DNA of 64,000 nt from Entomomonas asaccharolytica. Lineage in GTDB: Bacteria; Pseudomonadota; Gammaproteobacteria; Pseudomonadales; Pseudomonadaceae. The notes beneath the pieces were generated by a model. The model was not told the origin of the DNA, did not search any database, and was given only the letters and a program-made list of their open reading frames with translations. A program made the translations under genes and the position numbers. The DNA lies in contig NZ_CP067393.1 in assembly GCF_016653615.1 (NCBI RefSeq), positions 62,001 through 126,000 on the forward strand, given 5' to 3'. The first letter of the stretch is position 1. Every line of letters starts with the position of its first letter. Shown in pieces: positions 46,088 to 56,574 of this stretch.

Positions 46088-48067
46088 ATGAGTAAAGAAA
46101 AATCAGCTAGTTCATCAAAGCAAAGTAGTAATTTTCTACTAGTATTGCTAGGTATTTTGCTAACCGTGCTAGTTGTAGCATACGTAGCAAATCTTTTTTA
46201 TCTTGGTAAGAAGTCTGCAGATGATAGAGCTTTTGTTAAAAAGGCAAATGATTTGCGTGTTTATTCGCAAAGTATAGCGGCTGATTCATTAAAAGCGCTT
46301 ACAGGTAGTGAAGAGGGCTTTAAGAACTTGACTGTTGCCTCTACTAGTTTTGATGCAGATTGGACAAGCCTAAAAAATAAACTACCAATAGATCAAGCGA
46401 ATGGTTTGACAAATGCATGGTCAGCATTAAAGCCTAATATTGATACTTTATTAATTAGACAAGAAGCTTTAATAACTACTTATGCATCAGTTGACACTTC
46501 ATTTAAGTTAGTAGAAAACTTACGTACTATTAGTCAAAACACACTTGATAAGTTAAAAGATCAGCAAAGTGATATCAGACTTACTAATCAAATGCAACAA
46601 GCTGCCCTCTTATTAGAGAGTATTCAGCACAATTTAAATAGTGTGTTGACTGATTATGCAACTATTGAAAATACTAGTAGAGATTTAACAGAAAAAGTAA
46701 AAGAGTTTAATAATATTGTTGATATGCTTAAACAAAGTGGTGTATTGCCAAGTGAAGCTCAAAATATTTTATTAACTGCAGTTAGCCCACTTAATCAATT
46801 AAGATCTAATGTAGATGTGATCCTTGAGAAGTCTCAATATATTGCAGAATTACAAAGTGTTGAGACAAAAATTCTTGATGGCTCAAAAAGATTGTTAACT
46901 GAAGCTACTAGAGTAGCTGATAATATTGAAGAATCAACATCTGCTTTTAGTACTAGTGCCTTCTTAGGTTATGTAGCCTTACTACTCATTATCGCTTCAG
47001 TTGCTGGTATGTTCTTTGTTATTCAAAGAAATACACGTAGTCGTTTACAAGAAACAGCAAGAGAAAACGCAGTAAACCAAGAAGCAATTTTGCAGTTACT
47101 TGATGAAATTGGTGATTTGGCTGATGGTGATTTAACGGTAAGTGCAACAGTTTCTGAAGCATTCACTGGTGCGATTGCTGACTCTATTAACTACTCTATT
47201 GAACAGTTACGTGATTTGGTACGAACGATTCACCAAACATCTGGTCAAGTATCTGCTACTGCTGAAAATAGCCAGAGCTTGGCGATGAACCTAGCGGAAG
47301 CGGCTGAGCATCAGGCGGGTGAAATTGCAGGTGTATCAACAGCTATTAGTGAAATGGCAGGCTCTATTGATAAGGTATCTGCTACTGCACTTGAGTCAGA
47401 AAACGTGGCAAAACGTTCGGTAGAAATTGCACATAATGGTAGTAAGATTGTACATAATACTATTTCTGGTATGGATACGATTCGTGAGCAGATTCAGGAT
47501 ACTGCTAAACGTATTAAACGTTTGGGTGAATCTTCACAAGAAATTGGTGATATTATTGGTCTGATTGATGATATTGCTGAGCAAACGAATATTCTCGCAC
47601 TTAACGCAGCTATTCAGGCATCGATGGCTGGTGATGCAGGTCGTGGTTTCGCGGTGGTTGCGGATGAGGTACAGCGCCTAGCAGAAAGATCTTCAGCAGC
47701 TACCAAACAGATTGAATCATTAGTTAAAGCCATTCAAACAGATACTAATGAAGCCGTTATTTCGATGGAACAAACTACTTCGGAAGTTGTTCGTGGTGCT
47801 AAACTTGCAGAGAATGCTGGTGTTGCTCTTGAAGAGATTGAAAACGTATCACAAGCATTGGCAAAATTGATTCAGTCAATTTCTAATGCTGCTAGACAAC
47901 AGGCTTCAACAGCTGCTCATATTTCAAGAACGATGGATGTAATTCAAGAAATTACAACCCAAACTTCTTCAGGTAGTACAGAAACAGCGGTTTCGATTGG
48001 TCGTTTAACTACCATGTCAAGGGACATGCGTAAATCTGTAGATGGTTTCAAACTACCAAATAACTAG
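46088..48067 (+). CDS. pilJ: Methyl-accepting chemoreceptor PilJ
   Basis: PilJ is the receptor of Pil-Chp. The 659-residue protein has two membrane helices (about residues 15-38 and 290-313), a periplasmic helical domain of the PilJ type between them, a HAMP-like linker, and a signalling hairpin whose tip contains [20 protein letters not shown] (about 510-530). Predicted methylation helices surround it, but the genome segment has no pilK or chpB to modify them. Confidence 0.94.
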   Translation: MSKEKSASSSKQSSNFLLVLLGILLTVLVVAYVANLFYLGKKSADDRAFVKKANDLRVYSQSIAADSLKALTGSEEGFKNLTVASTSFDADWTSLKNKLPIDQANGLTNAWSALKPNIDTLLIRQEALITTYASVDTSFKLVENLRTISQNTLDKLKDQQSDIRLTNQMQQAALLLESIQHNLNSVLTDYATIENTSRDLTEKVKEFNNIVDMLKQSGVLPSEAQNILLTAVSPLNQLRSNVDVILEKSQYIAELQSVETKILDGSKRLLTEATRVADNIEESTSAFSTSAFLGYVALLLIIASVAGMFFVIQRNTRSRLQETARENAVNQEAILQLLDEIGDLADGDLTVSATVSEAFTGAIADSINYSIEQLRDLVRTIHQTSGQVSATAENSQSLAMNLAEAAEHQAGEIAGVSTAISEMAGSIDKVSATALESENVAKRSVEIAHNGSKIVHNTISGMDTIREQIQDTAKRIKRLGESSQEIGDIIGLIDDIAEQTNILALNAAIQASMAGDAGRGFAVVADEVQRLAERSSAATKQIESLVKAIQTDTNEAVISMEQTTSEVVRGAKLAENAGVALEEIENVSQALAKLIQSISNAARQQASTAAHISRTMDVIQEITTQTSSGSTETAVSIGRLTTMSRDMRKSVDGFKLPNN

Positions 48068-48145
48068 TTGATTTTAAAGAATTAATATGCTTATACAGTT
48101 TATGTTGAATCAGATAATAAGTGTGCTTTGTGTTGGAGAGTATGC

Positions 48146-51100
48146 ATGGCTATAAATAATGTCACTACAAAGGATAGCCATGATTATGTTGCGCTTAGTT
48201 GGGTAAAGAATGAGATAGTAAATAATCTTAATCAAGTTCAACAAGTGCTAGAATCATTAGCTGATGAAACAACAAGTAAAGATAATATAGCGTCAGGATT
48301 AGCTAATTGTTATAGCTTGTTGCATCAGGTTAGTGGCGCACTAAATATGGTGGGCTTTCCTGGTGCAGCATTATTTGCAGAAGAAATAAAAACTTTCTGT
48401 GAAACACTAATCAATGACAAAGTAGAAAACTTCAGCCATAGTTTGCAAGTGTTTATGCAAGCTGTGTTACAGATGCCTACCTATCTAGAAATTATCCAGA
48501 CAGAAGGCCATGACATCCCTATAGCTTTATTACCTCTTATCAATGAGATGAGAGAATGCTATAGAGCAACCCCTTTATCAGAAGTTGAATTATTCTCTCC
48601 TAAATACTACGGGGCGGCTTCACCTTTAACGGATGAAGAACTAAAAGAGATTAATACAGAAGGATTAGCTAATTTATTACGTAAATTACGCCAATCACTA
48701 CAATTATCCTTAATTGATTTAATTCATAATCGTAATCTTGAGGTAGCTCTTGATCATTTAATCAAGATTTTTAATTATCTTGGGCGTTTATGTAAAGCTA
48801 CGCCAATTTCTATGCTATGGCGTATTTCATTAGCTTTTGTAACGGGTATTAATGAAAAAAGTATACCTAATAATCATGAAGCTAAAGATTTGTTAAAACA
48901 AATTGATCGACAAATAAAAATGTTGGTTGAGCAAGGTGTTGTTGGAATGAATAACCCTGCTCCAGATGGATTGATAAAAGAATTATTATTTTTATTGGCT
49001 CAAGTTGATAGTAATTCTGATGAAATCAATGCAATTAAACAAGAGTTCCATTTAACAAACTTAATTTTAAATGTTAAAGATGTTAATACGCATCAAACAA
49101 AATTAGCCAATATTGATAAAGCTGCTTTAGAGTCTGTATCTCAAGCATTGTCAGAAGAGTTCACTTTTGTTAAAGATCGATTAGATTTATTTGCTCGTTC
49201 TGAAAATCACAGTGAAGTAGATCTGCAAGGTTTACCTGAAACGCTAAAAGTAATTTCTAATACATTAGAAATGTTGGGTTTAAATACGCAGAAAAATGTT
49301 GTTAATAAACAATTTGATGCCATTAATAATGCCATCATCAATAATTATTTAGATAAAGTTCAAGCGATTGATATTGCTGAAGCAATATTAGATGTAGAAA
49401 CAGTAGTTGCTAATATTACCAAAACTGGTGGCGCAGTAAAAACGGGTGTTACTGGCGATGCACAAGAAGTAGTAATCCGCGAAGCAGCTTATGAACTAAC
49501 ACAAGTAAAAGAAATTTTAACACAATATTTTGCAACAGCAGGAAAAGAAGGACAAATAAAAGATACAACAGAGCTATTAGCTCATACTGCGGGTGCTTTA
49601 GCTATTATTTCACAACAACGGGCAGCCGCTGTAGTTATCCGTTGTTTACAGTATATTGAAGAGCATTTAATTAATAGTACGCTTTATCCTGATAATAAAG
49701 AAATTGACTCTATTGTTGGTGCGATTGCAAGCATTGACTATTACATGGAGTGTTTAGCTAAAAATCAAATAGTAAGCGCTAAAGATGCGTTGAACTTCGC
49801 AGTAAAATATTTATATGAGTTAGATTATTCATTACCTGATGATTATGAATCATTGACGACTAAATATATAGCATCTGCACCAGCTCTAGAGGAAGCTGCG
49901 CAGAATGTTTCCGTTGAAGATAATGTTGTTGATATAGAAACTGTAGAACAGCCAGAAGTTATTGCGGAGCAATCTCCAACAATACCAGAACAGCCCATAG
50001 TTCAAGAAACTAAAGTTGAAGATGAGATAGATGAAGAGCTTGTTGAAATCTTTACAGAAGAAATGGAAGAGATTTTAGAAGCATTATCAACTACTTTACC
50101 TGCGTGGGTCGCTAATACAGATGATAAGGATTCACTAACAGAAATTCGCCGTTCTTTCCATACCATTAAAGGGAGTGGACGGATGGTGAAAGCTATGGTT
50201 ATTGGTGAATTAGGTTGGTCGGTAGAAAATATGCTGAATAGAGTTATAGATAAAACTATACCTATTACGCAACCCATCTTAGAAGTAGTACAAGATGTTG
50301 TAAAATTACTGCCCGAACTCATTAAAGAATTTGCATCAGGACAGCAACATCCTCGTGAAGATGTTGACTATTATTCAGCCGTTGCTGATGCATTGGCTGC
50401 AAAGCAAGTACTACCAACTAAAAAAAAATCTGAAGAAGTTTTAACGGTCGAAGAGACGGTTGTTGAAGAAGATGAGGAAGTTACTGAACCAGAATTGGTT
50501 GTTGAAGAAAATTTACAAGCGCAAGAAGCTGATCCAATAGCTCCATCATCTGATGAAGAAGAAGCAAGTTCAGCTTCTGCAGAGTTTGATGTTGAGTTAA
50601 TAGATATTTTTATTGCTGAAGCTCAGACTCATATGCAAACGTTAAAAGCATTTATAACGTTATGTGAACGCTCATTACCTCAAATTGTTACAGATTCTTT
50701 ACAACGAGCAATGCACACTTTAAAAGGTAGTGCATTAATGGCAGGTTTAGATGCTATTGCTAATATAGCTAAACCGTTTGAAGGCTTCTTAAAAGAATGC
50801 AGTATCAATGCTTGGGCAATTGAACGAATTGATCTTGAGTTATTACGTGATGCCTATGCATTATTAAATAAAGGTATTCGCCAATTAGAACTTTATTCAT
50901 TAGCACCTGTTGATGGTACAGAATCATTAGTTGAACGTATTCGTTTACGTCGTGAATACTTAATTTCTCAACTTGAAGTAACAGCAAGTTCTGAATTAGC
51001 TAATTCAGATAATGATGCGTCACCTGCTGCTTTAGTTAGCGCATTAATGCAGAGTGTTGATTTATTATTAGATGCTGAAGAATATATTGAAAAATGGCGT

Positions 51101-54100
51101 GAAACACCTGCTAATGATTTTACGCAACTTTCTGTATTACAGGAAGAATTAGCAAAAGTATCGCCTTATGCACAACAAGCAGGTTATCCTTCAATTGCAG
51201 ATTTAAGCAATGTCTTATTGAAAGCTTATGCTGCAGTAGCTGCAAATACTATAAAAAGAGATGATGCATTTTTTGAAGCATTGGCTCAAGTTCATCATGT
51301 GTTATTGAATTGTATTGATCAATTAGCAGCGGCACAGGTTGTTTCTGAATATCCTGAAGAGATTGCTTCTTTAGAGCAAATTTTATCTCGCTCTAATGTT
51401 CAAGAAGAAGTAGTTGTAGAGCAAGATGAGACTATAGACCAGCCAATAGCTGATAAATCTGAAGAAGTTGAAAAAGCTACTGAACCAGAAATAATAGAAG
51501 CAGATATTGAACCAACAAAGCAGGAGGTTGATACTCAACCTTCAACAGTAGAAGAAAGTACTTTAGCTAATGCTAATACCCAAGTTTCAACTAACTTTAT
51601 TACGGAAGATAAACTAATTCTAGGTGCACCTGCACCTGCTGGTCCAATTATTGAGTCTGAAGATGACATTGATCCAGATATGGCAGAAATCTTCCTTGAA
51701 GAAGCTGATGAAATATTAGTTGAAGCAAGAAATGACTTAGATAAATGGATTGAAGATCAAAACCCTGATCACTTAAAAGACTTACAACGCCAATTGCATA
51801 CTCTAAAAGGTGGTGCAAGAATGTGTGGTGCTGTAGGTTTGGGTGATTTAGCACATGGTCTGGAATTTATTTATGAAGGCTTATTGAATGGTCGATATAG
51901 TAATTCAACAGATCTAGTTAAGTTACTGAATAAAACCCATGATTTTATTCAGTTGATTGTTGATACATTACATGACTCTACGGTATTACCTCAAAGTCCT
52001 GAGTTATTACAGGCTATTCAATTATTTCGTCAAGAAGGACGTGTTGTTTTAGATGATGTGGCAATAGTTTCAGAATCATCAGAGCCAGTAGTGTTAGAGG
52101 CTGAAGTTGTTGATAATGCAGCTGTAATTATTCAAGAACCTACAGAACAAGTTACGGAAGCTCAAGTAGTAGAGACTGAAGTGATTGAGGCTGAGGAAGA
52201 AGATCAAGTAACTAGTCAACCAAAAGAGCAGCCTGTAACTATTGATGCCGAACCCGTTGAGGTAGTTCAGCCTACACAGGTTAATGAAGAACCAGTAGTA
52301 GATCAATCAGAAAAAGATCAAGCGTCTCCTGTAGTTGTAGAATTTAGGCAAACAGAAGTTTCTAAACCAAAAGATAAAGTAGCAACAAAAGAAAATAAAG
52401 AAGTAGCTGAGCAAATTAAGGTAGCAGCAGAACTATTAGATAGTTTAGTTAACCTTGCTGGTGAAACCTCTATTTATCGCAGTCGTGTTGAACAGCAAAA
52501 TAGTGATTTAGCCTCTGCGTTGATGGAGATGGACGCTACTATTGATCGGGTACGCGATCAGTTACGTCGTTTAGATACAGAAACTCAAGCGCAAATTATT
52601 TCTAGACACCAAACAGAAGTTTCGTCTAGCTATACAGATTTTGACCCATTGGAAATGGATCAATACTCACAAATACAGCAATTATCAAGATCATTGTTTG
52701 AATCTGCTTCGGACTTGCAAGATTTAAAAGACACCTTGATGCGCCGTAATCGCGATGTTGAAACATTGTTACAGCAACAAGGGCGTGTAAATACAGAGCT
52801 ACAAGAAGGCTTAATGCGCACACGAATGGTGCCATTAGATCGTATTGCGCCTAGATTACGCCGTTTAGTGCGTCAAGTTTCTACTGAGTTAGGTAAACAA
52901 GTAGATTTAGTGATTGGTAATACAGCAGGTGAAATGGATCGAGGCGTGATTGACGCTATTGTTGCGCCATTAGAGCATATGATTCGTAATTCACTTGACC
53001 ATGGTATTGAAAGTAAGGAAGTTCGTGAAGCAGCAGGAAAACCTACTAAAGGTACAATTTCTCTAGACCTTATTCGTGAAGGTGGGGAAATGGTATTACG
53101 TCTTAAAGATGATGGTGCTGGTATTTCGGTTCAAACTGTACGTGAAAAAGCCATTAATAAGGGCTTAATGAGTCCTGACGAAAAACTTTCTGATAAAGAA
53201 ATTCTACAGTTTATTTTAGAGGCTGGTTTTTCAACAGCTAAAAGAATTACTCAGATTTCTGGTCGTGGAGTTGGTTTAGACGTTGTAGTAAATGCTGTTA
53301 AGCAATTAGGTGGTGTATTAGCATTAGACTCTGAAGAGGGTAAAGGTACAACTTTCTCTATTCGCTTACCTATTAACTTATCAGTGAGTCGTGCACTAAT
53401 GATTCGTGTTGGTGAAGATCATTATGCAATTCCGATGAGTACAGTAGAAGGGGTAACTTATATATCTCCTGAACAGCAGAAAGAGTTTTATCAGTTTGGT
53501 ACTGCTGAGTTAGAGTATGGTGGCGAGTCTTATCGAGTTAAATATTTAGGAGAACTCTTAGGTACTCAAGTAGTAGCGCAAACACAACATGTAATTGAGG
53601 AAAAAGCTCCTGTTTTATTGGTACGCTCTGGAGAACATTATATTGCCTTACGTGTTGATGAGTTATTACCATCAAGTGAAGTGGTTGTTAAGAGTTTAGG
53701 TGCTCAATTCCTTTCAGTACCTGCTATTTCGGGTGCTACAATCCTAGGTGATGGTCATGTGATTATCATCCTTGATTTAAGTGCATTAGTACGTAGTTAT
53801 TTTGTTCATCAGCAACATAACGTTAGAACAGAAGAAAGAAGAGTAACGACCGCTGAGAAATTAGAAGAGGTGAAGCGTCCGCCATTAGTTATGGTTGTGG
53901 ATGACTCTGTAACTGTACGTAAAGTAACAACCCGTCTTCTTGAACGTCAAGGTATGCAAGTAATTACTGCTCGTGATGGTCTAGATGCCGTAACTCAGTT
54001 GGAAGAAAAAGTTCCTGATATTATGTTGCTTGATATTGAAATGCCTAGAATGGATGGATTTGAGGTGGCAACAAGGGTACGTAATGATGAGCGGACTAAG

Positions 54101-54274
54101 CATTTACCAATTATCATGATTACATCACGAAGCGGTGAGAAACATAGAGAGCGTGCATTAGCTATTGGTGTTAATGAATATATGAGTAAGCCTTTTATGG
54201 ATGCTAAACTAATTAAGTCTATATCTGATCTGCTACCCACATTTGAGGTTAATTTATTGGAGAGTAGTTCATGA
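48146..54274 (+). CDS. chpA: Hybrid histidine kinase ChpA (PilL)
   Basis: ChpA is the large CheA-type kinase that phosphorylates PilG and PilH. From the ATG at 48146 (GGAG 7 nt upstream; the TTG at 48128 is less likely) it has 2042 residues. Three histidine phosphotransfer domains have an intact H-x-x-K-G motif: H672, H857 and H1218. The first 600 residues contain HPt-like helical repeats without it. Then follow acidic linkers, a dimerisation helix (about 1425), the ATP-binding domain (N-box HMIRNSLDHG near 1610), a CheW domain (about 1745-1900) and a receiver domain with D1963. P. aeruginosa ChpA is longer, at about 2470 residues. Confidence 0.95.
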   Translation: MAINNVTTKDSHDYVALSWVKNEIVNNLNQVQQVLESLADETTSKDNIASGLANCYSLLHQVSGALNMVGFPGAALFAEEIKTFCETLINDKVENFSHSLQVFMQAVLQMPTYLEIIQTEGHDIPIALLPLINEMRECYRATPLSEVELFSPKYYGAASPLTDEELKEINTEGLANLLRKLRQSLQLSLIDLIHNRNLEVALDHLIKIFNYLGRLCKATPISMLWRISLAFVTGINEKSIPNNHEAKDLLKQIDRQIKMLVEQGVVGMNNPAPDGLIKELLFLLAQVDSNSDEINAIKQEFHLTNLILNVKDVNTHQTKLANIDKAALESVSQALSEEFTFVKDRLDLFARSENHSEVDLQGLPETLKVISNTLEMLGLNTQKNVVNKQFDAINNAIINNYLDKVQAIDIAEAILDVETVVANITKTGGAVKTGVTGDAQEVVIREAAYELTQVKEILTQYFATAGKEGQIKDTTELLAHTAGALAIISQQRAAAVVIRCLQYIEEHLINSTLYPDNKEIDSIVGAIASIDYYMECLAKNQIVSAKDALNFAVKYLYELDYSLPDDYESLTTKYIASAPALEEAAQNVSVEDNVVDIETVEQPEVIAEQSPTIPEQPIVQETKVEDEIDEELVEIFTEEMEEILEALSTTLPAWVANTDDKDSLTEIRRSFHTIKGSGRMVKAMVIGELGWSVENMLNRVIDKTIPITQPILEVVQDVVKLLPELIKEFASGQQHPREDVDYYSAVADALAAKQVLPTKKKSEEVLTVEETVVEEDEEVTEPELVVEENLQAQEADPIAPSSDEEEASSASAEFDVELIDIFIAEAQTHMQTLKAFITLCERSLPQIVTDSLQRAMHTLKGSALMAGLDAIANIAKPFEGFLKECSINAWAIERIDLELLRDAYALLNKGIRQLELYSLAPVDGTESLVERIRLRREYLISQLEVTASSELANSDNDASPAALVSALMQSVDLLLDAEEYIEKWRETPANDFTQLSVLQEELAKVSPYAQQAGYPSIADLSNVLLKAYAAVAANTIKRDDAFFEALAQVHHVLLNCIDQLAAAQVVSEYPEEIASLEQILSRSNVQEEVVVEQDETIDQPIADKSEEVEKATEPEIIEADIEPTKQEVDTQPSTVEESTLANANTQVSTNFITEDKLILGAPAPAGPIIESEDDIDPDMAEIFLEEADEILVEARNDLDKWIEDQNPDHLKDLQRQLHTLKGGARMCGAVGLGDLAHGLEFIYEGLLNGRYSNSTDLVKLLNKTHDFIQLIVDTLHDSTVLPQSPELLQAIQLFRQEGRVVLDDVAIVSESSEPVVLEAEVVDNAAVIIQEPTEQVTEAQVVETEVIEAEEEDQVTSQPKEQPVTIDAEPVEVVQPTQVNEEPVVDQSEKDQASPVVVEFRQTEVSKPKDKVATKENKEVAEQIKVAAELLDSLVNLAGETSIYRSRVEQQNSDLASALMEMDATIDRVRDQLRRLDTETQAQIISRHQTEVSSSYTDFDPLEMDQYSQIQQLSRSLFESASDLQDLKDTLMRRNRDVETLLQQQGRVNTELQEGLMRTRMVPLDRIAPRLRRLVRQVSTELGKQVDLVIGNTAGEMDRGVIDAIVAPLEHMIRNSLDHGIESKEVREAAGKPTKGTISLDLIREGGEMVLRLKDDGAGISVQTVREKAINKGLMSPDEKLSDKEILQFILEAGFSTAKRITQISGRGVGLDVVVNAVKQLGGVLALDSEEGKGTTFSIRLPINLSVSRALMIRVGEDHYAIPMSTVEGVTYISPEQQKEFYQFGTAELEYGGESYRVKYLGELLGTQVVAQTQHVIEEKAPVLLVRSGEHYIALRVDELLPSSEVVVKSLGAQFLSVPAISGATILGDGHVIIILDLSALVRSYFVHQQHNVRTEERRVTTAEKLEEVKRPPLVMVVDDSVTVRKVTTRLLERQGMQVITARDGLDAVTQLEEKVPDIMLLDIEMPRMDGFEVATRVRNDERTKHLPIIMITSRSGEKHRERALAIGVNEYMSKPFMDAKLIKSISDLLPTFEVNLLESSS

Positions 54275-54741
54275 CAGAACAAACATCTGCTAAAAAGACT
54301 TCATTAAATGCGTCATTAATTACCTTATTGGATAGAACATTAATTCTTCCTAGTACTGCCATAGTAGAAGTAGTATCTATTTCAATGCCTCAGGTTGTTA
54401 CCAAAATGCCACGTTGGTTTTTAGGCTTTTTACCTTGGCAGGGCTTACGAATACCTTTTATTTCGTTTGAAGCTATTTGTGGTTCATCGTTTAGAATTAA
54501 TGCGAATTCAAATATTGTAGTTTTAAAAACTACCACTGAATCATTACAGAGCAAATTTTATGCTATGCTAATTCAGAATACACCAAGTAATTGTACAGTG
54601 ACTGAAGAAGCAATTATGGATGTGGTAGGTGAATTATCTCGTTATGAGTTAGAAACTGTACGTATTAATGACCATATAGCTAAAATCCCTAATATTCCTG
54701 CATTAGAAAAATTATTGATCGACACGGGTGTATTAAATTAG
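54271..54741 (+). CDS. chpC: ChpC, CheW-like accessory protein
   Basis: ChpC is a second CheW-like adaptor thought to link further inputs to ChpA. The 156-residue protein has a divergent CheW fold (LDRTLILPSTAIVEVVS near residues 20-36, LGFLPWQGLRIPFISFEAI). Its ATG overlaps the chpA stop by 4 bp, so it is coupled. In P. aeruginosa chpB lies between chpA and chpC; here there is no room for it. Confidence 0.85.
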   Translation: MTEQTSAKKTSLNASLITLLDRTLILPSTAIVEVVSISMPQVVTKMPRWFLGFLPWQGLRIPFISFEAICGSSFRINANSNIVVLKTTTESLQSKFYAMLIQNTPSNCTVTEEAIMDVVGELSRYELETVRINDHIAKIPNIPALEKLLIDTGVLN

Positions 54742-54753
54742 TATGAATATCAG

Positions 54754-54773
54754 TTGTTGCATGGATGCAGCAA
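54754..54773 (+). terminator. Weak hairpin at the end of the Pil-Chp cluster
   Basis: TTGTTGCAT (54754-54762) pairs with ATGCAGCAA (54765-54773), with one G-T pair and a very tight loop. A short TTTT occurs about 8 nt later. It could end the chpA-chpC transcript, but the form is not strong. Confidence 0.35.
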
Positions 54774-54885
54774 TGAATAGTTTTGTCGAAGTAGTTTAAA
54801 AATAAACTGTTTATATTAGAAGTTAATCTGCTTATATAAGTATCTCCTAAAGTTCTTGTTATGAATACCCACCTAAGAGGGCAAT

Positions 54886-55677
54886 ATGAAGAAGTCTTTG
54901 ATTGTTTTGTTACTTTCTTTACTATCTTTTGCTAATTCTGTCTTTGCTGGTGTAATTGATGATGCAGTTAAAAGGGGTACTTTAAGAGTGGGATTAAACC
55001 CTACCTATATGCCTTTTGAAATGACCAATAAAAAAGGGGAGATTGTTGGTTTTGAAGTAGATGTATTAAAAGCAATGGCTAAAGCGATGGGTATTAAGTT
55101 AGAAATAGTGTCAATGTCTTATGATGGCTTGATTCCTAGTTTATTAACAGAAAAATTTGATCTTATTGCTAGTGGCATGACGGTTAACCAAGAAAGAAAT
55201 TTACGGGTTAATTTTGCTGATCCATTAATTATGACAGGTCAAACATTACTGATTCGTAAAGAGTTAGCAGATAAAATTAAATCCTACCGTGATTTAAATA
55301 CAAGTGATTATAAAATTACTTCAAAAATAGGCACTACAGGTGAAGTGGCTGCTAAAAGATTATTAAACAAAGCTCAGTATTATAGCTATAACACTGAAGC
55401 AGAAGCTGTTCTAGAAGTGGTTAATGGTAAAGCTGACGCCTTTGTTTATGATGCTTCATATAATATTGTGGCATTGAAAAAATTAGGGAATGATCGTTTG
55501 GTTTTCTTAGATAATCCAATTACCTATGAGCCACAAGCATTTGCTTTAAGAAAAGGGGATTATGACAGTATTAATTGGATTAATAATTTCCTAAATCAGA
55601 TTAAAAATGATGGCACTTATGATCGTCTGTACAATAAATGGTTTAAAAGAACTGACTGGTTAACAGAGATGGAATAA
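54886..55677 (+). CDS. Family 3 amino-acid ABC transporter binding protein, copy 1
   Basis: This 263-residue periplasmic receptor has a signal peptide (MKKSLIVLL..., ending about VFA-G) and the family 3 fold. Ligand-site segments are YMPFEMTNKKGEIVGFEVDV, SGMTVNQERN (its Arg normally holds the ligand carboxylate), KIGTTGE and FVYDASYN (its Asp normally holds the amino group). It is the first of four tandem paralogues that share the C-terminal RKGDYDSINWINNFLNQ block. A GAGGG site precedes the ATG. A polar or charged amino acid is the likely ligand; the exact one is unknown. Confidence 0.92.
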   Translation: MKKSLIVLLLSLLSFANSVFAGVIDDAVKRGTLRVGLNPTYMPFEMTNKKGEIVGFEVDVLKAMAKAMGIKLEIVSMSYDGLIPSLLTEKFDLIASGMTVNQERNLRVNFADPLIMTGQTLLIRKELADKIKSYRDLNTSDYKITSKIGTTGEVAAKRLLNKAQYYSYNTEAEAVLEVVNGKADAFVYDASYNIVALKKLGNDRLVFLDNPITYEPQAFALRKGDYDSINWINNFLNQIKNDGTYDRLYNKWFKRTDWLTEME

Positions 55678-55726
55678 CAAATTCTTTGTTTTGACTAAAA
55701 AGCTATATAAATTAAAAAAGGTGTAT

Positions 55727-56515
55727 ATGAAAAGAAGTTTAGCTTTTATAGTGATTATATTAACATCTATAACAATATCTTTTGCGGGAGTGGTGGATGA
55801 TGCGGTTAAAAGGGGGACACTTAAAGTAGGCTTAACACCTACTTATATGCCTTTTGAAATGACCAATAAACAGGGCGAAATTGTTGGTTTTGAGGTGGAT
55901 GTTGTGAAGGCTATGGCCAAAGCAATGGGTGTTAAACTGGAACTTATCCCCGTTTCGTATGATGGTATTATTCCTGGTTTGCTAACAGCAAAATTTGATC
56001 TTATAGCCAGTGGTATGACTATTAATCAAAGCCGTAACCTAAAGGTTAATTTTACTCGGCCATTTATAAGTACAGGTCAAACACTGTTGATTCGTAAAGA
56101 TTTGGCAACAGCTATTAAGTCATATAAAGATTTAAATAATGAAAAATACAAAATAACTTCACAAACAGGTACAACAGGTGAATTTATTGTGAAGAAGTAT
56201 ATTAGTAAAGCTAGCTACTATGGTTATAACAGTGAAGCTGAGGCTATTCTTGAGGTGGCTAATGGTAGGGCTGATGCTTTTATTTTTGATGAGTCCTACA
56301 ACATAGTTGCCCTACAAAGATTAGGTAAGGAAAAACTATTCCATTTAGACAGTTTGATTACTGTTGAACCTATAGCATTTGCGATAAGAAAAGGGGATTA
56401 TGACAGTATTAATTGGATTAATAATTTTTTAAACCAGATGAAAAACGACGGTACGTATGACCGAATTTATAACAAGTGGTTTAAAAAGACTGATTGGTTG
56501 CAGGAGATGGAATGA
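55727..56515 (+). CDS. Family 3 amino-acid ABC transporter binding protein, copy 2
   Basis: This is the second paralogue, 262 residues from the ATG at 55727 (AAGG upstream; a TTG at 55691 would spoil the signal peptide). It is the most divergent in the ligand site: SGMTINQSRN replaces QERN, QTGTTGE replaces KIGTTGE, and FIFDESYN has Glu after the binding Asp where the others have small residues. These changes suggest another ligand preference. The mature protein starts after SFA-G. Confidence 0.92.
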   Translation: MKRSLAFIVIILTSITISFAGVVDDAVKRGTLKVGLTPTYMPFEMTNKQGEIVGFEVDVVKAMAKAMGVKLELIPVSYDGIIPGLLTAKFDLIASGMTINQSRNLKVNFTRPFISTGQTLLIRKDLATAIKSYKDLNNEKYKITSQTGTTGEFIVKKYISKASYYGYNSEAEAILEVANGRADAFIFDESYNIVALQRLGKEKLFHLDSLITVEPIAFAIRKGDYDSINWINNFLNQMKNDGTYDRIYNKWFKKTDWLQEME

Positions 56516-56574
56516 TTTGTGCTTATAAATAACGGCACAATTAATGAATTTTTACGCTATTAAGTGGGGAACTT

